DNA from: Bugula neritina
Lineage: Eukaryota > Bryozoa > Gymnolaemata > Cheilostomatida > Bugulidae
Length of the DNA: 64,000 nt
NCBI GenBank assembly: GCA_964035545.1
Contig: OZ037766.1
Span: forward strand, 15,702,722-15,766,721
Reading direction: 5' to 3'
A model generated the notes under the pieces. It ran no database searches. It was not told the origin of the DNA and saw nothing but the letters and a program-made list of their open reading frames with translations. Shown here piece by piece: positions 11,101-25,943 of this stretch (position 1 is its first letter; every line of letters begins with the position of its first letter). A program made the translations under genes and the position numbers.

Positions 11101-14100
11101 TTAACAAATTATATAATTTCCTGCTTCATACACAAGCAGTTAATAGTGTAAGTGGCATTTAAATTTCTGTGTAATGTGTTCTAATGTTTCAGGAGTGAAA
11201 TGGGCAGCCATTGTATCACTTAACGATCCAGAATTCTCAGTGCATATGGTCTTTGGGCTAGTGCTAGTCATTTACTTAATAGGCAGCATTTTGACTATCT
11301 CATTGGTTTCAGAAGAGAGATTGTTGAGCGTCCACAACACATATAAATATCAGTATGTGATATGCACTTAATTACACATTTTACCGGACAAAACTGACAA
11401 CAGTAGCTGTTTGACAAATAGTAAAATTTTATCAAATTATTTAGCTTCATCTCAGCAAAACACCTTTAATATAATAAAATTCCTGTCTGATTTAACAAAA
11501 ATTTAAAAAAACAATAACTTGTTAATTAAAATGTAAGTAAGCAAATTTTGTGAGAAGAAGTCTTTTATAATACAGTTGTATTTTATAATAGTTTATGATT
11601 CTTAAGTAAATATTAAGAATAAGACTAGCACTGTAAGTTGTGCACTTGTTTAAAGATTTACAAAAGTAATTTCAATCAAAAAGAGCTCGGAGTATTTTGC
11701 ATACAGATTTTAAATTTATTTGTCAAACCTAAATTGATGCAACAATTCCCATGTTCTATTTAACAGGAAATTGCACAACATTGAAACTGGGTCTACTTTG
11801 CAAATTCTATCAACGGCTACAACCCACCCTCAGAGCAGTATTTGGGAACCTAGCTTGTCTTCTTCAGATAAGTTGGTCAGTGCTGCAGACGTTGAGGATT
11901 CTATGTGTTCAGAAAATGTGTCATCTGCAAGCAGGTACATATGTATATACTACATCTTTAGTTTGTATTATATATTATTTTACTAGTGTGTGTATCAATT
12001 GTAGATGTTTCTATATATGCTCTGCTTATATTAAGGTTTCCTATTATAAAAGGCATTCCCAGCTTGGCACTTCTTATTATTTGCTTTTTAACTTGTGATT
12101 GTGCAAAATGCAATCAACATACTTCGAATTTACTTGTTTCTGCAATTTTATAAGTTTTATATGCATTATAATTGTGTCATACAGTATTGGTGGGAATGGT
12201 GTTTAAACTTACTAATTGGTGCTTAAAAACAGAATTCGATACTATCAAGGTGATATGTTCTGCAGTGAAAGTACAAACATGTGTCAATTTGATTCTAATG
12301 ACGTAGCAGCGGAATACTCTCTATCTATTCCAAATGATGAAATTGATATACCTGCTGACAACTTCTGTCTAAGAGATCAAGGTGAGAACAATATTAGATA
12401 CCATAAGCTATAACAGTTGTAGCAGTATTTGAGTCTATGACCTTTATTAGAAACTTTCAACACACAGGAATTACAGTGTATAGGTATTGTCCAATTACAA
12501 TGCAACTATGAAATTAATTATTTATAGTAAAATATCATGTAAATATTAAAAGGACTATTATTTGGTGCAATTTCTATTTTACACAAAAGTTTATGTAAAA
12601 CACATGCATTAGATTTTTTAAAATGGCTTATTTAAACTATTTCAATTTACTTTAAATTTAAAAATATTAAACTAATATTTACTGTGTTTCACTATTAGAG
12701 AAGCCAACCATTCTATGCTCTGATGAAACTAAAGATACAGAACTGGAGGAAGACTGTGATGTGGAGACTGAAACGCACAATGCTGTAGACATCAAAGCCT
12801 TCCTTAAATCTATCATATTTATGCCAAAGTATATATGGCTACTGTGCATCACCAATCTTTTCTGCTGGATGTCACTAACAACTTACAGTCTTTACTTCAC
12901 TGACTTTGTTGGCCAGAGAATCTATAAAGGTATACACTACATTCATAATTCAATTTTCTTCAAATCAACTGCAGCACAATTGATGCAAAATTATCAGCTA
13001 TTTAATTTTCCTATTCATGGCTTTATGTCTACATACTGAGATATAGTTTGTCAAAGTATAGTATAAACATTTTTAGCTTTATATTAACTAATAAAACCTA
13101 TTATATAGCATTAAAAAAAGAGAGTGGCCACTGAAATGTTTTATTTTAAAATGCACAATTGAACCTTACATTGTAATTAGCATTAAACCATGAACCTGAG
13201 CATTTGTACTACTATGCTCATGCAAGAGAAAATAAGGCTTTATAATAATTGAGCTAACATATTTTATGTCATTCATAACATATTATTATGAGAAATTTTA
13301 GTACAATAGAAATTAATATTTAGATGCAAAAATTATTAGATTGTATGCAAGTGCACTAAAGACAATACTTATTTTGTATTTATAGTTAACATATACGATG
13401 ATAATAACTTATTTCCCTGATATCTTCTACAATAATTATTTTAAATATGTTGTCACAGTAAAATGTGTATTTGTTTAGTTTAAATGGCACTGTCATGTCG
13501 TGCAGGTGAACCAAAGAGTCTTAGGGGGAGTGCTGCCAGAAACCTGTATGATGAGGGAGTAAGAATGGGGTCTTTGGCTATGATACTCTATTCTGTTTCA
13601 AGCACAATTTACTCCTATTTCATTCCCTCCTTGATTAACAGAATAGGTAAGTGGCTAGCAGTTTATGTTTGCAAAGATTCATTGCCAATTAGTTTTTTAT
13701 CTGTTTTATTTGCATTAAATAAAGGCTCTTACACATGTATGTAGTTATTATATAAAACAGTAAAGTTGTTTTAGAACAAAGTAAAAATAGTGTTTCAAAA
13801 TTATTTGTCAGTAAATTGATTTCTTTAAACAGTATTTTTACTCTCAGATTTATTTAAAGATTTTTATATTTTAGTAGAAAGCATTCATTTTAACAGTTTG
13901 TAAAATTTTAGTAATTTTTGCAAGTGCTCAATACCTAGCACATATTAGCCTCTCTTCAAATCAAGAGGTATAACTCCAGTATATAAGAAATGAAGTAACG
14001 TCATAATTATATGCTCATATATTGTGTCATCTTTGTCAATTGGCAGCCCGTTTTTGTTAAGCAAAATCCTTAAAAAAATTAGTTGTAAACCTATTTGTAA

Positions 14101-14971
14101 TTAAATTTTAGAATCTAAATTTAAGTCTAATTTGTTTTAAGACGATTCTTGCCCATGCAACAACAAAATTTCAGCCATTATCTAATGAGTAAGAATTCAT
14201 TGAATACCATATACAAGATCAAATGACATAATAGCAATTTAGAGTTTTCACTGTCTTCTTGCATATCGTAAACTGCATTTGGCAGTGTAGCACACTAAAG
14301 GCAAGGTTTTTCAATTACATAGAAAATTTGCTTGATTGATGAAGACCTTTTTTAGTCCTCATGAATTTTCGGCTTTATTTTCAGAAATTATGAAAAAAAA
14401 TTCTAGTGTTTCTTATGTGTGCTTTAGTAATTAAATTTGCTTTTTTAGGAACCAAAACTGTGTACGTGTGTGGCCAGTTAGTATACACAGTGGGTATGAT
14501 GAGTTTAGCTGCTACAAGTAACTTGGTAGTCTCCTTCATAGCCAGTCTGACTACTGGAGTTATGTACTCTACCCTCTTCACTATGCCTTACATCTTAGTA
14601 GCAAAGTACCATTCAGATCCCGAGGTGAGTAACATCAAAGCTGCACAGTAGAGTTACCACTTAGGTTCACATATAGTATAAAACAGATGCTGATCAGTCA
14701 CACAACTATTTAAATGCTTTTTTAAAAAAATTGTTACCAGCCAGGAGTTTAAATTCTCATAACAGAGATCAACGCTTAAAAGTGCTTGGTTGCCTTTTCT
14801 TACGTGAGTAGAATTTAGTGGAGAGTTTTGTTCTGTACATTTAAATTGTCAGTCTAATAATGTTCAAGGCTTCATTAGTTAGATTAATATATGTATTCAG
14901 TAAATTATATATTTTTTTTGTTTCAACAAATTCTTATAATCCTTGTAAATGTTTGCATATATATAATGTAC

Positions 14972-15004
<33 letters not shown>

Positions 15005-15312
15005 CGCGTGCGTGCGTGCGTGCGTTCGTGCGTTCGTGCGTATAATCGCACACTTTACACATACATACCTGTGCATATATGTTTTAGTTTTCAAGCAAGC
15101 ACATCAAGAAGGGAAGCTCTGTACAAAGAGGTGTGGGAACAGACATTGCTATTGTTAGCAGTATGGTGTTTGCTGGCCAGTTCATTCTCTCCCTGTTTGT
15201 AGGAGCAATTATTAGTGCTGTTGGTTCCACCATAGTGATTCCCATTACAGCAGCTCTGCTCAGTTTTTGTGGAGCATTATCTGCCTTAGCTGTTGAATAT
15301 GTTGATGCATAA
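8146..15312 (+). CDS. SLC45-family proton-coupled sugar transporter (MFS)
   Basis: Nine coding exons: 8146-8608, 10582-10755, 11193-11352, 11767-11934, 12233-12381, 12699-12929, 13506-13646, 14449-14624, 15088-15312; 628 aa. ATG 8146 follows an untranslated stretch with a likely acceptor just before 8059. MFS/SLC45 hallmarks: EFCYAAET in TM1 (residues 32-39), SPLLGFFLVPILG, then the loop signature DSCTSPLGRRRPF (about 79-91); VLDFCCDGCQTPVR and GLGGAIGYAIGG in TM4-5; a long hydrophilic central loop (about 250-400); FTDFVGQRIYKG and DEGVRMG after TM7; C-terminal RGVGTDIAIVSSM and a last helix ending AVEYVDA. Family members (SLC45A1-A4, insect Slc45) carry sugars with protons across plasma or organelle membranes; the substrate cannot be read from sequence. 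NGS and NAT sites (about 126-133) lie in a predicted outer loop. SLC45A2-like members act in pigment cells, but I cannot assign the paralogue. Confidence 0.92.
14969..15041 (+). repeat. Compound (TA)n(TG)n(CGTG)n microsatellite in last SLC45 intron
   Basis: TATATA runs into (TG)n, then TGCGCGTGCGTGCGTGCG and TTCGTGCG repeats. It ends less than 50 bases before the acceptor of the last SLC45 exon. The alternating purine-pyrimidine run is of the kind that can form left-handed DNA. Confidence 0.9.
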
Positions 15313-15356
15313 TAAATGATCTTTTCACAAAGTTTAAATCTGAACCTGTCAATAAA
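15311..15356 (+). promoter_or_regulatory. Poly(A) signals of the SLC45 gene
   Basis: AATAAA at 15311-15316 overlaps the last two bases of the stop codon (TAA at 15310-15312), and a second, better-placed AATAAA lies at 15351-15356. The 3' UTR is probably very short. Confidence 0.5.
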
Positions 15357-15359
15357 ACA

Positions 15360-17454
<2,095 letters not shown>

Positions 17455-20243
17455 CTAATATCCAACAGTAGTTTTGTAGCTCTGCTGATGGTGGCCAGCC
17501 CCTGTGCCTGGTGCACTGTGAGGTGCTGCAATCACATGTCCACCAGGAGCTGGGTGACTAGCCTTGGCACCAAGAAACTTGATTGGGGTAGTCCCACTTG
17601 ACGTCTCAAACTTTTCTTCAGTAGTTGTTGCTGGATTCTTTTAAGTATATAAATAGCATATTGAAAATAAATCTTAAATATGCAAATTTATATATACAAG
17701 AATATCATGAACAAATAATTGGTAATTTATAATGTAGCTATTATTAGTGAACAGATTTCTATGTCTGCATTCAGTTTTCAATATCACTGTTTTAATATCT
17801 GATCTTCAATAATTAATCTTTATTGCTGCAAACTGTTTTTAAAACTTGCACTATTATAAATGAGTTTGAATAATCTTCAACTTTACTATACTTTATTTTT
17901 AACATATCCTAGCTACATAAGCTCACTTAGACTGCATATATACACTGTATGTTTTAGTTACTCTTATATGTATACAATGCACATATACAAATATTGTAAT
18001 ATTAAATTCAATTCTTAAAAAGTCAGATTTAATTTTAAAAAATTATTAGATTTTCATTGCAATACAACCATGAAACAACATAATAATATAATATATAGGA
18101 GGCAGAATAAAATTGCAGCGATTTAAAAATATTTTTCATTTGCGCCAAATATAGAACCAATGAGTGATGCTCTTTTAAAAAGCGCCTATATCAGATAATA
18201 AAAATTGAAATAATCCCAACAACTTTTTTTAAACTATGTATGCCATCATGTATTAAATTTGCTAAAGCCATTTTGAATTTTAAAAAACTTGTTATTATAA
18301 AGCGGTTCAATCATAAATTTCATTAAATTCAGTTTTTTAAATTTTATAGCTCAAGTACTTCTTGACTTGTTTGATTTGAATCTTACATATGTGCCTATAG
18401 TTTCGCAAAGATGCTTATATAAATAATATAATTATCACTTACCCTAGCACTGGTAGGTGAAGCAACTGAAACGCCATACGGTTGATATGCTGCTGTTGAT
18501 GTCGTGTTCCAGTCATTATAAACAGCTTTAGCAGCAGCTGTGTCTATTTCAGGTTGATGACCTGGAAATGACCTTGGATGAAATCCTAAATAATAGATTC
18601 AAAAGTCATTATGAGGCATTTGTTAAACTGATAATCTGTAGTAATATGTTAGAAACGGTTAAAAAATTGAAAACTACAAACTACATTCCTATTTTGTAAA
18701 CATGGAATGTATAACTTTTTTTGGGTTGATTTTTTATAAAGTTAGTATCATACTAAAATCTAAGAAATCTATATTTTTCATAACTTGAAAAATAAAATAA
18801 AGTAGCCTTAAAATAGCCTTAAACTCGGTTGTTATGACAAACAAAAATGCATGTTGGAATTAGAGTCACTAACTAAATTCCCAAAGTTTTCTGTTTTGAA
18901 CATCAACGTACTTGTATCAACTACTTTAAGGCTTTCAAGACCAAGAATATAAAATGTTAACAGTTCACGAACTCAGTGATATTGCATTTACATAGCCTAT
19001 ATATAAGAAAAACTCACAAGTTTATAGTCGATTTCCCTGTGAGAAACCATGATGGAGTTATAATTTAAAGTGGGCTAAAGACCTATTCATACGTGGCACA
19101 GGAGCAATTACGGCTGGATACTTTTCCCAACATCAGCGATGGCCTTTTCTGAGGTTCAAACCCATGACTTCAGGCTTACTAAGTCAACGCTCCAAGCCCT
19201 AGACCACGGTTGCTCCCTTACACAGCTTATATAATAATAAGTTTAGTTTAAAACTTTATATTAAACTTGAAAAATTTTATATCCTAAAAATGTTAAATTA
19301 TGCAGACAGTATTTTGATATTACATCATAGCTATTTGCTAGGTATATAGACCTACACTATAGCTTTTAAAAGCAGAAATTATAGTTTACTATTGAAGAAG
19401 AATTTATATTTTTAAAGCAGACATAATAACTAATCTGCTTATCCTATTGCAAGAAGAAAACTTCAGCACATTAATTTTATTATTGAATAAACCATTGAAC
19501 TTACTTTTTAGAGCTTTTGCATCTTCTGGAACTTTTGGAACAACTTTGTTGTAACCTTCGTCATATGTCGTAGAAAAATAATGGTTGTACTGCAACAACA
19601 TAACATTATTGTTACAACTGTGCAAACATTATGCTACTATAATGTTTAAATGTGGTGACTACTGCTTGTTTGCAATTCTAATAAAACTAATAATTATATA
19701 TAATAATAACTTTTTAAAGTATGATTCTTGAAAGCTTATAATGGCACCTAGTCGAAGGCATTTAAATATTAATTTATTTCCAGTGCTTCCTTTGAGGCAT
19801 GTAACTATAAGTAAGAATAAATTAAGAAACCAAATGTATCAATGTCAGTTTGTTCAAATTATTAAAAGTTATATGAAGCTAGAAACCAGCTTTTATACTG
19901 CTTGATAGGGTTATAGTCTATATTTTATTATAATAAGCAAATTCTTTCATTTGATAAAAATATTATCATAAATTATTATAGTAGTATTCTGATAATAACC
20001 CACGACTGAATAGTGCAATTCACTGCATACCTGTGATGGGAGAGGTTTAGACTTTAATCTATAAGCTAAATCAAACCGATTTTCATTATAGTTGCCAACT
20101 AATGTAGATATGCCATAACCATTTTCTTTAGTAGTACATCTCCATCCAAACTGGTCAAACTTTGATTCTTCATGTGCATGTGTCCAAGGTTCAGCTAACC
20201 CAGAAGCTCTTACCATTTGATAGAATGGCTGCTGTGAACTCAT
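17455..20243 (-). CDS. CFAP68: Cilia- and flagella-associated protein 68 homologue (CFAP68 / C11orf1)
   Basis: Minus strand, four coding exons: 20243-20031, 19589-19505, 18585-18443, 17637-17455; phases 0,1,0; 207 aa. Landmarks: KFDQFGWRCTTKENGYG, STLVGNYNENRFDL, KPLPSQ at the end of exon 1, then YNHYFSTTYDEGYNK in exon 2 and RSFPGHQPEID in exon 3. I recall the same order (a G-[WY]-R-x-T-T-x-E motif, L[IV]GN[YW]NE, KPLPSQ, H-Y-F-x-T-T-Y-D, FPGHQPE) from the small vertebrate C11orf1/CFAP68 family, a microtubule inner protein of doublet microtubules in motile cilia. It should act inside the axoneme. The human protein is about 150 aa; here an extra C-terminal exon, rich in Ala, Gly, Pro and His and ending KTTVGY, extends it. 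The start is the first ATG in frame, with a stop codon upstream. Confidence 0.82.
19017..19228 (-). repeat. tRNA-derived SINE, copy 2 (in CFAP68 intron)
   Basis: Same element and orientation as 3038-3250. The minus strand shows GTGGTCTAGGGCTTGGAGC (box A-like) and GGGTTTGAACCT (box B-like), then the shared body with GGCACAGGAGCAATTA on the plus strand and the CAAGTTTATAGTC tail. It lies in the intron between the CFAP68 exons at 19505 and 18585, in the sense orientation of that gene. Confidence 0.75.
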
Positions 20244-21099
20244 ATTGCAAATATAGATCTGCAGTCAGTTATATTGTGAAGTAGTATCTTTAAAAATTTG
20301 TGCAAGGTTTGTAACTAAATTAGTATCAAACAATGACATGTATGATCTATATAGAACTTGCTTTGCTGTGGTTGCTGTAGAAACAACCTTGACCTGAGAA
20401 AAATATAATTTTTGTTGAGACATTTGAAGAAAGTTTAAACTATAATTAAAGAAATTTAAAAAAATGTGCATTTTATTGATTTTTTTAAATTAAAAGCACT
20501 CAGAAGTTCTTATTTCAAAATTGAACAGTGGTTATCTGTGGCAACAAAGAGTTATCCTCTAACCGTAAATCGCTAGCCTTATGACTGTTTAATATGATTG
20601 GTCAAGTTGCACAGGTGCTTTCTGTATTGTAGATTGAAGATGAATTCGTCCACTCATATGCTTTGCGTAACATGAACAACTTGCCCATTCGGCAGATTAA
20701 TTCATAACTTCTACGAACTCCTGCTTACCATTCAACGTCCTAGTAAATGCGTAGTATACTATAGTATTAGTAATGATTATACATTGACGCCCGCTTCATG
20801 TATAGAATCACTTTGCCTTGGGCATGTGTTGATCACTTGATGTAATACAGTTGACGTTGTCATTCAATTTACTTTTGAGAAATTGAATTCGAAAGCTACA
20901 AGTATAACTAATACCTGGTAGTGATTATACTTATCATTCTAATCCATGCCATGAAAATAATAGTGAGTAGTAAAATTAAACTAAAAGTAAAACGCTGTTA
21001 GTGTTACTGTTACACTTACTGTTAGTGTTACTGTTAGTGTTACTGTTAGTGTAACAGTGTTACACTTACTGTTACTCATAGTCATACTTATACTGTTAC

Positions 21100-21505
21100 A
21101 CTTTGTGTTAGACTCGATGTTTATCATTTCACTATGTGTTTTAAATTTATACTGTAAGTTATAATTATAACTATAACTATTAGTATTAGACTTAGTATTA
21201 CATTTAGTGATTTACTGAGATTGAGAGTGAGTATCAGTATTACTATTACTAATAGTAATAGTAATAGACAATAGTACTACTAGTACTAGTAGTAGTACTA
21301 CTACTAATAGTAGTACTAGTAGTAGTAGTACTATTGTCTATTACTATTACTATTAGTAATAGTAATACTGATACTCACTCTCAATCTCAGTAAATCACTA
21401 AATGTAATACTAAGTCTAATACTAATAGTTATAGTTATAATTATAACTTACAGTATAAATTTAAAACACATAGTGAAATGATAAACATCGAGTCTAACAC
21501 AAAGT
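21100..21505. repeat. Perfect long inverted repeat (183-bp arms, about 40-bp loop)
   Basis: 21100-21282 is the exact reverse complement of 21323-21505. I compared the arms base by base and found no mismatch. The arms include unique-looking sequence (GTTAGACTCGATGTTTATC, GATTGAGAGTGAGTATCAG), not just simple repeat, so the symmetry is not a by-product of low complexity. The loop is a CTA/TAG-rich, partly self-complementary run. There is no open frame or transposase. Confidence 0.9.
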
Positions 21506-21540
21506 ACTAGTACTAGTAGTACTATGAGTATTACTATTAC

Positions 21541-22320
21541 TATTACTATTAGTATTAGTATTGGACTATTACTTATTAGTATTACTATTACTATTAGTGT
21601 TGCTCACATTGCATGTATTACTATTAGTATTACTGTTAGTATTAGTATTACATTTACCATTTACTATTACTATTAGTATTATTATTATTAGTAGTAGTAT
21701 TACAGTAATAATAATACTATTGCCTTAGTACTAGTAGTTTCATTATCATTCTGTATTAATATTTGAGTGTATAAATTATATTAGTATTACAATTATTATA
21801 AGTATAACTATAATACTAGGTAACTCTAAGTAATACTAATAGTAATACTATTACTAATAGTATTAGTTATTACTATAAGTATAACTAGAGTATAATAATA
21901 ATATAAATATATTAGTATTAGTATTACTATTAGTATTAGTATTGGACTATTACTTATTAGTATTACTATTACTATTAGTGTTGCTCACATTGCATGTATT
22001 ACTATTAGTATTACTGTTAGTATTAGTATTACATTTACCATTTACTATTACTATTAGTATTATTATTATTAGTAGTAGTATTACAGTAATGATAATACTA
22101 TTGCCTTAGTACTAGTAGTTTCATTATCATTCTTTATTAATATTTGAGTGTATAAATTATATTAGTATTACAATTAGTATTAGTATAACTATAATACTAG
22201 GTAACTCTAAGTAATACTAATAGTAATACTATTACTAATAGTATTAGTTATTACTATAAGTATAACTAGAGTATAATAATAATATAAATATATTAGTATT
22301 AGTATTACTATTAGTATTAG
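21541..22320 (+). repeat. 381-bp tandem duplication of a TAGTAT-rich unit
   Basis: The landmark TTGGACTATTACTTATTAG occurs at 21561 and 21942, and the following 360 or so bases repeat with only a few substitutions (e.g. GTAATAATAATA against GTAATGATAATA; CTGTATTAA against CTTTATTAA). Each unit contains a near-palindrome, AGTAATACTAATAGTAATAC and its complement, at about 21831-21876 and 22212-22257. Confidence 0.9.
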
Positions 22321-23460
22321 TAAATGTAATACTTTTACAGTTTACTATAAGATTACCTTTAAGAATAATGACTACTATTAATCTTAGAGTTGAACTTGCA
22401 ATTAGTGTTACTGATAGAACCACTCTTACAATTACTCTAAGTCTAACAGTATGAGTAACTCTTAGTTTTACTTTTAGTATTAAAATTGATAATCAATAAA
22501 CCTAATCGTATAACTATAAATATTTTGATTCTATGGATGATTGAATTTAATCATTAAACTTGAAGAAGACTACTCAAATTAAAAAAAATGAAATGTCAAA
22601 TGGTCAACTGAGCGGTTATGATTTTAGTTTAACTTTGTCATTATATTTTATTTTTTGTGGCAATAGACATTCACCTTGACATAGTAAGTGAGATACTCAT
22701 TGTGAATAGAATCTGGGTTTTTTGGGTTTGGGGATTAAGGTTTACTCCAAGCTTAAATCAAAAATAAAATCAACCTAGTTTTAAATTTAAGTTTAAGTTG
22801 CGCCAGTTGAGGTTATAGGGAAACCAAAATGAGTATTAATATGACTATGTCTAACTCTAATAATACTTAGGCTATTAATAAACTGGAAGTATCAATCAAT
22901 TATTAATAGTTCAGTATTATTACTATTAGTATTAGTATTAGTATTAGTATTGCCAGAAGTGTACCTATAAGTATAAGTATAAGAGTATAAGTTTATTCTT
23001 AATGCGTGACTTAAACTTATACTTAGAGACTGTACTTTTAGGGTATAGTTATAGTAATGGTAACTTGATACGAAATATAATTTAACTATAAATTAAGGTA
23101 ATAAAAGTATAACTTATTACTTATTATAAGTATAAGATTAGGTAATATAATTAAAGTAACGCTGTAAGTTCAGTTATTACTATTATTGACATTGAATTTG
23201 ATAATCATATTAAATTTTGGATTTTATACTCAATATCGATACATTATCAATTATATTTATAATTAATTTATCGTTATGATTATCAGTATAAATAAATTAT
23301 TCTTAATGGTATTATCATATGTGACTTTTATTGTTGAAGTTTATTAATAAGTGTATTATTATATAGATACTAACAGTAATCCTAACTTGTTAAAAATAAT
23401 TTGTATGAATATCGAATTTCTAGAAATAAGGCATGCATGAGTAGCATAATACATATACAT

Positions 23461-23478
23461 ACATATATGATATATATA

Positions 23479-23553
<75 letters not shown>

Positions 23554-23576
23554 ATATATATATATATATATATACA
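23461..23576. repeat. (TA)n microsatellite with ATGATA interruptions
   Basis: Alternating TA over about 110 bases, broken by three TG steps. It generates only spurious Tyr-Ile open frames on the minus strand. Confidence 0.95.
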
Positions 23577-25943
23577 CACTTGAGAAAATTGAACAGGAGA
23601 GTCATAGAAACTGCTTATTGTCCAAGCTATTGCAGTAAATAGCCGCCGTGGTTATAATGACTTGTATGTTTTGACTCATGGCGCTGTATGTTAAACTATT
23701 TGGAGACTTTTGGTCACTAATTTCTAACTCCTACTGGTTCAATTAAAAGTAGAAGATTAATAGTAAAGTTTGTACTTATACACACATATTTTGTAAAAAT
23801 ATTAATAGCTGTAATGAAAATTAATAGGCATTAGTGTTAAGACTGTTACAATGGTTTATGAGATGGGGACCACTAGTACTATTGTTATATTAATATTTAC
23901 TTTAAACAAACATTGAGTTGAAATAATTTATACTAGGTCTAATAGGAAATCTAAATGTGATTTATTTTTTGGGCATTTGCTTTTCTTTTTGTTCACTATC
24001 AACTTAAAATGTGTTAGTTATAAAAAGTTATTATTGGTATGATTAGTCTTTTAGTTGCTTTTTCATTTAGAATAAAAGTTGAAGTTTTATGATATCTGAT
24101 TTCAAATATTAATTTTATTTTCAGTAAATTTTGAAATTGGTAAAAACTTACATATAAAGCATGATATTAAACTGAATCACTAGCAGTATAATTATTCCTT
24201 CAAAATTAGGATAACTTGCAATACTACTTAAATTACATTTAGTGGTAGCCTGTTTAGTGGTAGCATACTACAGATTATACTCAAACTAAATGTAATATTA
24301 ATTACTTACAGCCACAATCATCATATTGATAATAATAGCTTTATAATATACCTCAAATTTACATATGCATGCTACTACTAAAGGATCAGATATAACAGTA
24401 AACAAAACTGATAATGTATGAAACACGTTGGTGTTCTTTATGAATTTTCTAGGGTTCTGATGAAAAACCAAACTAGATCCCCAGAGTTGTTGAGAAGCTG
24501 TTGATGAAAAAATTCAGTTTATGTCATATTATATTTTGTATCTAAGGTTGAGATTTTCTTAATCTATAGAATGTAGAGATTTTTCGCATCCAAAAACTTT
24601 TATGCTATTAAGCTGATTGCTGCAGTGGTAATATTCTTTTGCTAGTTTAAAGGAAGTTAATTGTCAGTATGTTGGAAAAAAAATCTTGTTTTTTTCTCTA
24701 CGAGTTAAAAATGCAACAACTTGTGCAATTGTATTCAAATCTAAATAAAGGAAGAGTATGAAATACCGTGTAATTGTGATAAATTCACCTTATTGTTTAA
24801 AAATCTAAAGATCAATTATTTGATAAATGATGACCGAATTTGTTAGCTAATTTTCAAAATAACTGATAATAAACTCTGATAATGGGCTGAGCATATTTTT
24901 ATCAGCCTTTGGCCTAGCATGTTTTAAACTTGCAATTGATCGGCACTCTTCAAACTTCATTACATAAACATTTTCAAATTAGGAATTTTGTTGGTCATGG
25001 CAATACTAACTTCACTATTTAGGAAATACAGTTCCTAATATTCCCATTATTCTGTCTATGCACATACGTACCCAGTTGGCACAGTAACTCATGAAACCTC
25101 TCTACAATAGTCAGCAATTTGTATGCTGGTTCAGCTTTTTACTAATGGAAACAATTGTGCAGTTTTCACATCTTTGGAATGGGAACCAGCATAACCAATG
25201 GGGTGTGGCACTCTAAAGTGTGATATGCTCTAATTTGTACCAAAAAGTTGGCCTATGTGCCAGACTAGAAGTATGTATGATGTGGCTGCTACCTCAAACA
25301 GGTAGTATTTAATAAGGTCAGCAGCAGTTCTAGTTTTTTGTCATACCTGTAGGGAAATTGTGTCATCTAGATGTGATGGCCAACAATCAGCATAAGGCAA
25401 ATAATAATGCAGTCATCCTTTGTCTGTCACCCAAATAGTATCTTATCATTGCTAAAATATTTTGTAGGAATAGTCAGCATTTACCAGCTTTATTTATGTT
25501 TCTAGTCTAACCAGTTGCTAAAGAGATCAAGTAGAAGTGTTATCTGCAAGGCTAATCAGTTGTATTATATATGGTATTGTGAGTACATCATCTATTAACT
25601 ATTTTGAGTTTCTAGTCTCTTATAAACTGACTGGCAAGTGCAAACTTGTTTGTTCAACTTGTGCCGCCGCATTGCTTCTGTTTATGCAATGCATTGTCTC
25701 ATTAAATTTCCCTGCACATTTTATTGGCCATTTTCTGTTTTTTTGAGATTTGCAACAATTTAATTAGAAATTTAGTTTTCTGTTAACATTCAATTCATCA
25801 GTGCATGGTGTCTCCTGTACAAACAGATCCTTGCTTTTCTGATTTAATTTAGTATGCTGATGATTTTGGCTCCCATTTACTGTATGTCGTTCCAGGCACA
25901 TCTGATGGTAGGTTCTAAACTCGTTCCAACTTGAGTGGCAGTA

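Larger units (their letters stand above)
20244..25943. other. Divergent intergenic region between CFAP68 and capicua
   Basis: The promoters of both genes must lie here or in unseen upstream exons, but I find no clear TATA box. The middle (20.99-23.6 kb) is a low-complexity block of TAGTAT/ATACTA-type sequence with the inverted repeat, tandem duplication and (TA)n tract listed separately. 23.6-25.9 kb is AT-rich unique sequence. A capicua 5' UTR acceptor is likely at the TCGTTCCAG just upstream of 25895. Confidence 0.55.

Noticed and set aside
20265-20471. Minus-strand open frame just upstream of CFAP68 (VKVVSTATTAKQVLYRSYM)
   Set aside because: It ends in a stop before the CFAP68 ATG. It may be a 5' UTR exon, but there is no evidence that it codes.
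23359-23605. Tyr-Ile repeat open frames on the minus strand
   Set aside because: Products of the (TA)n tract.
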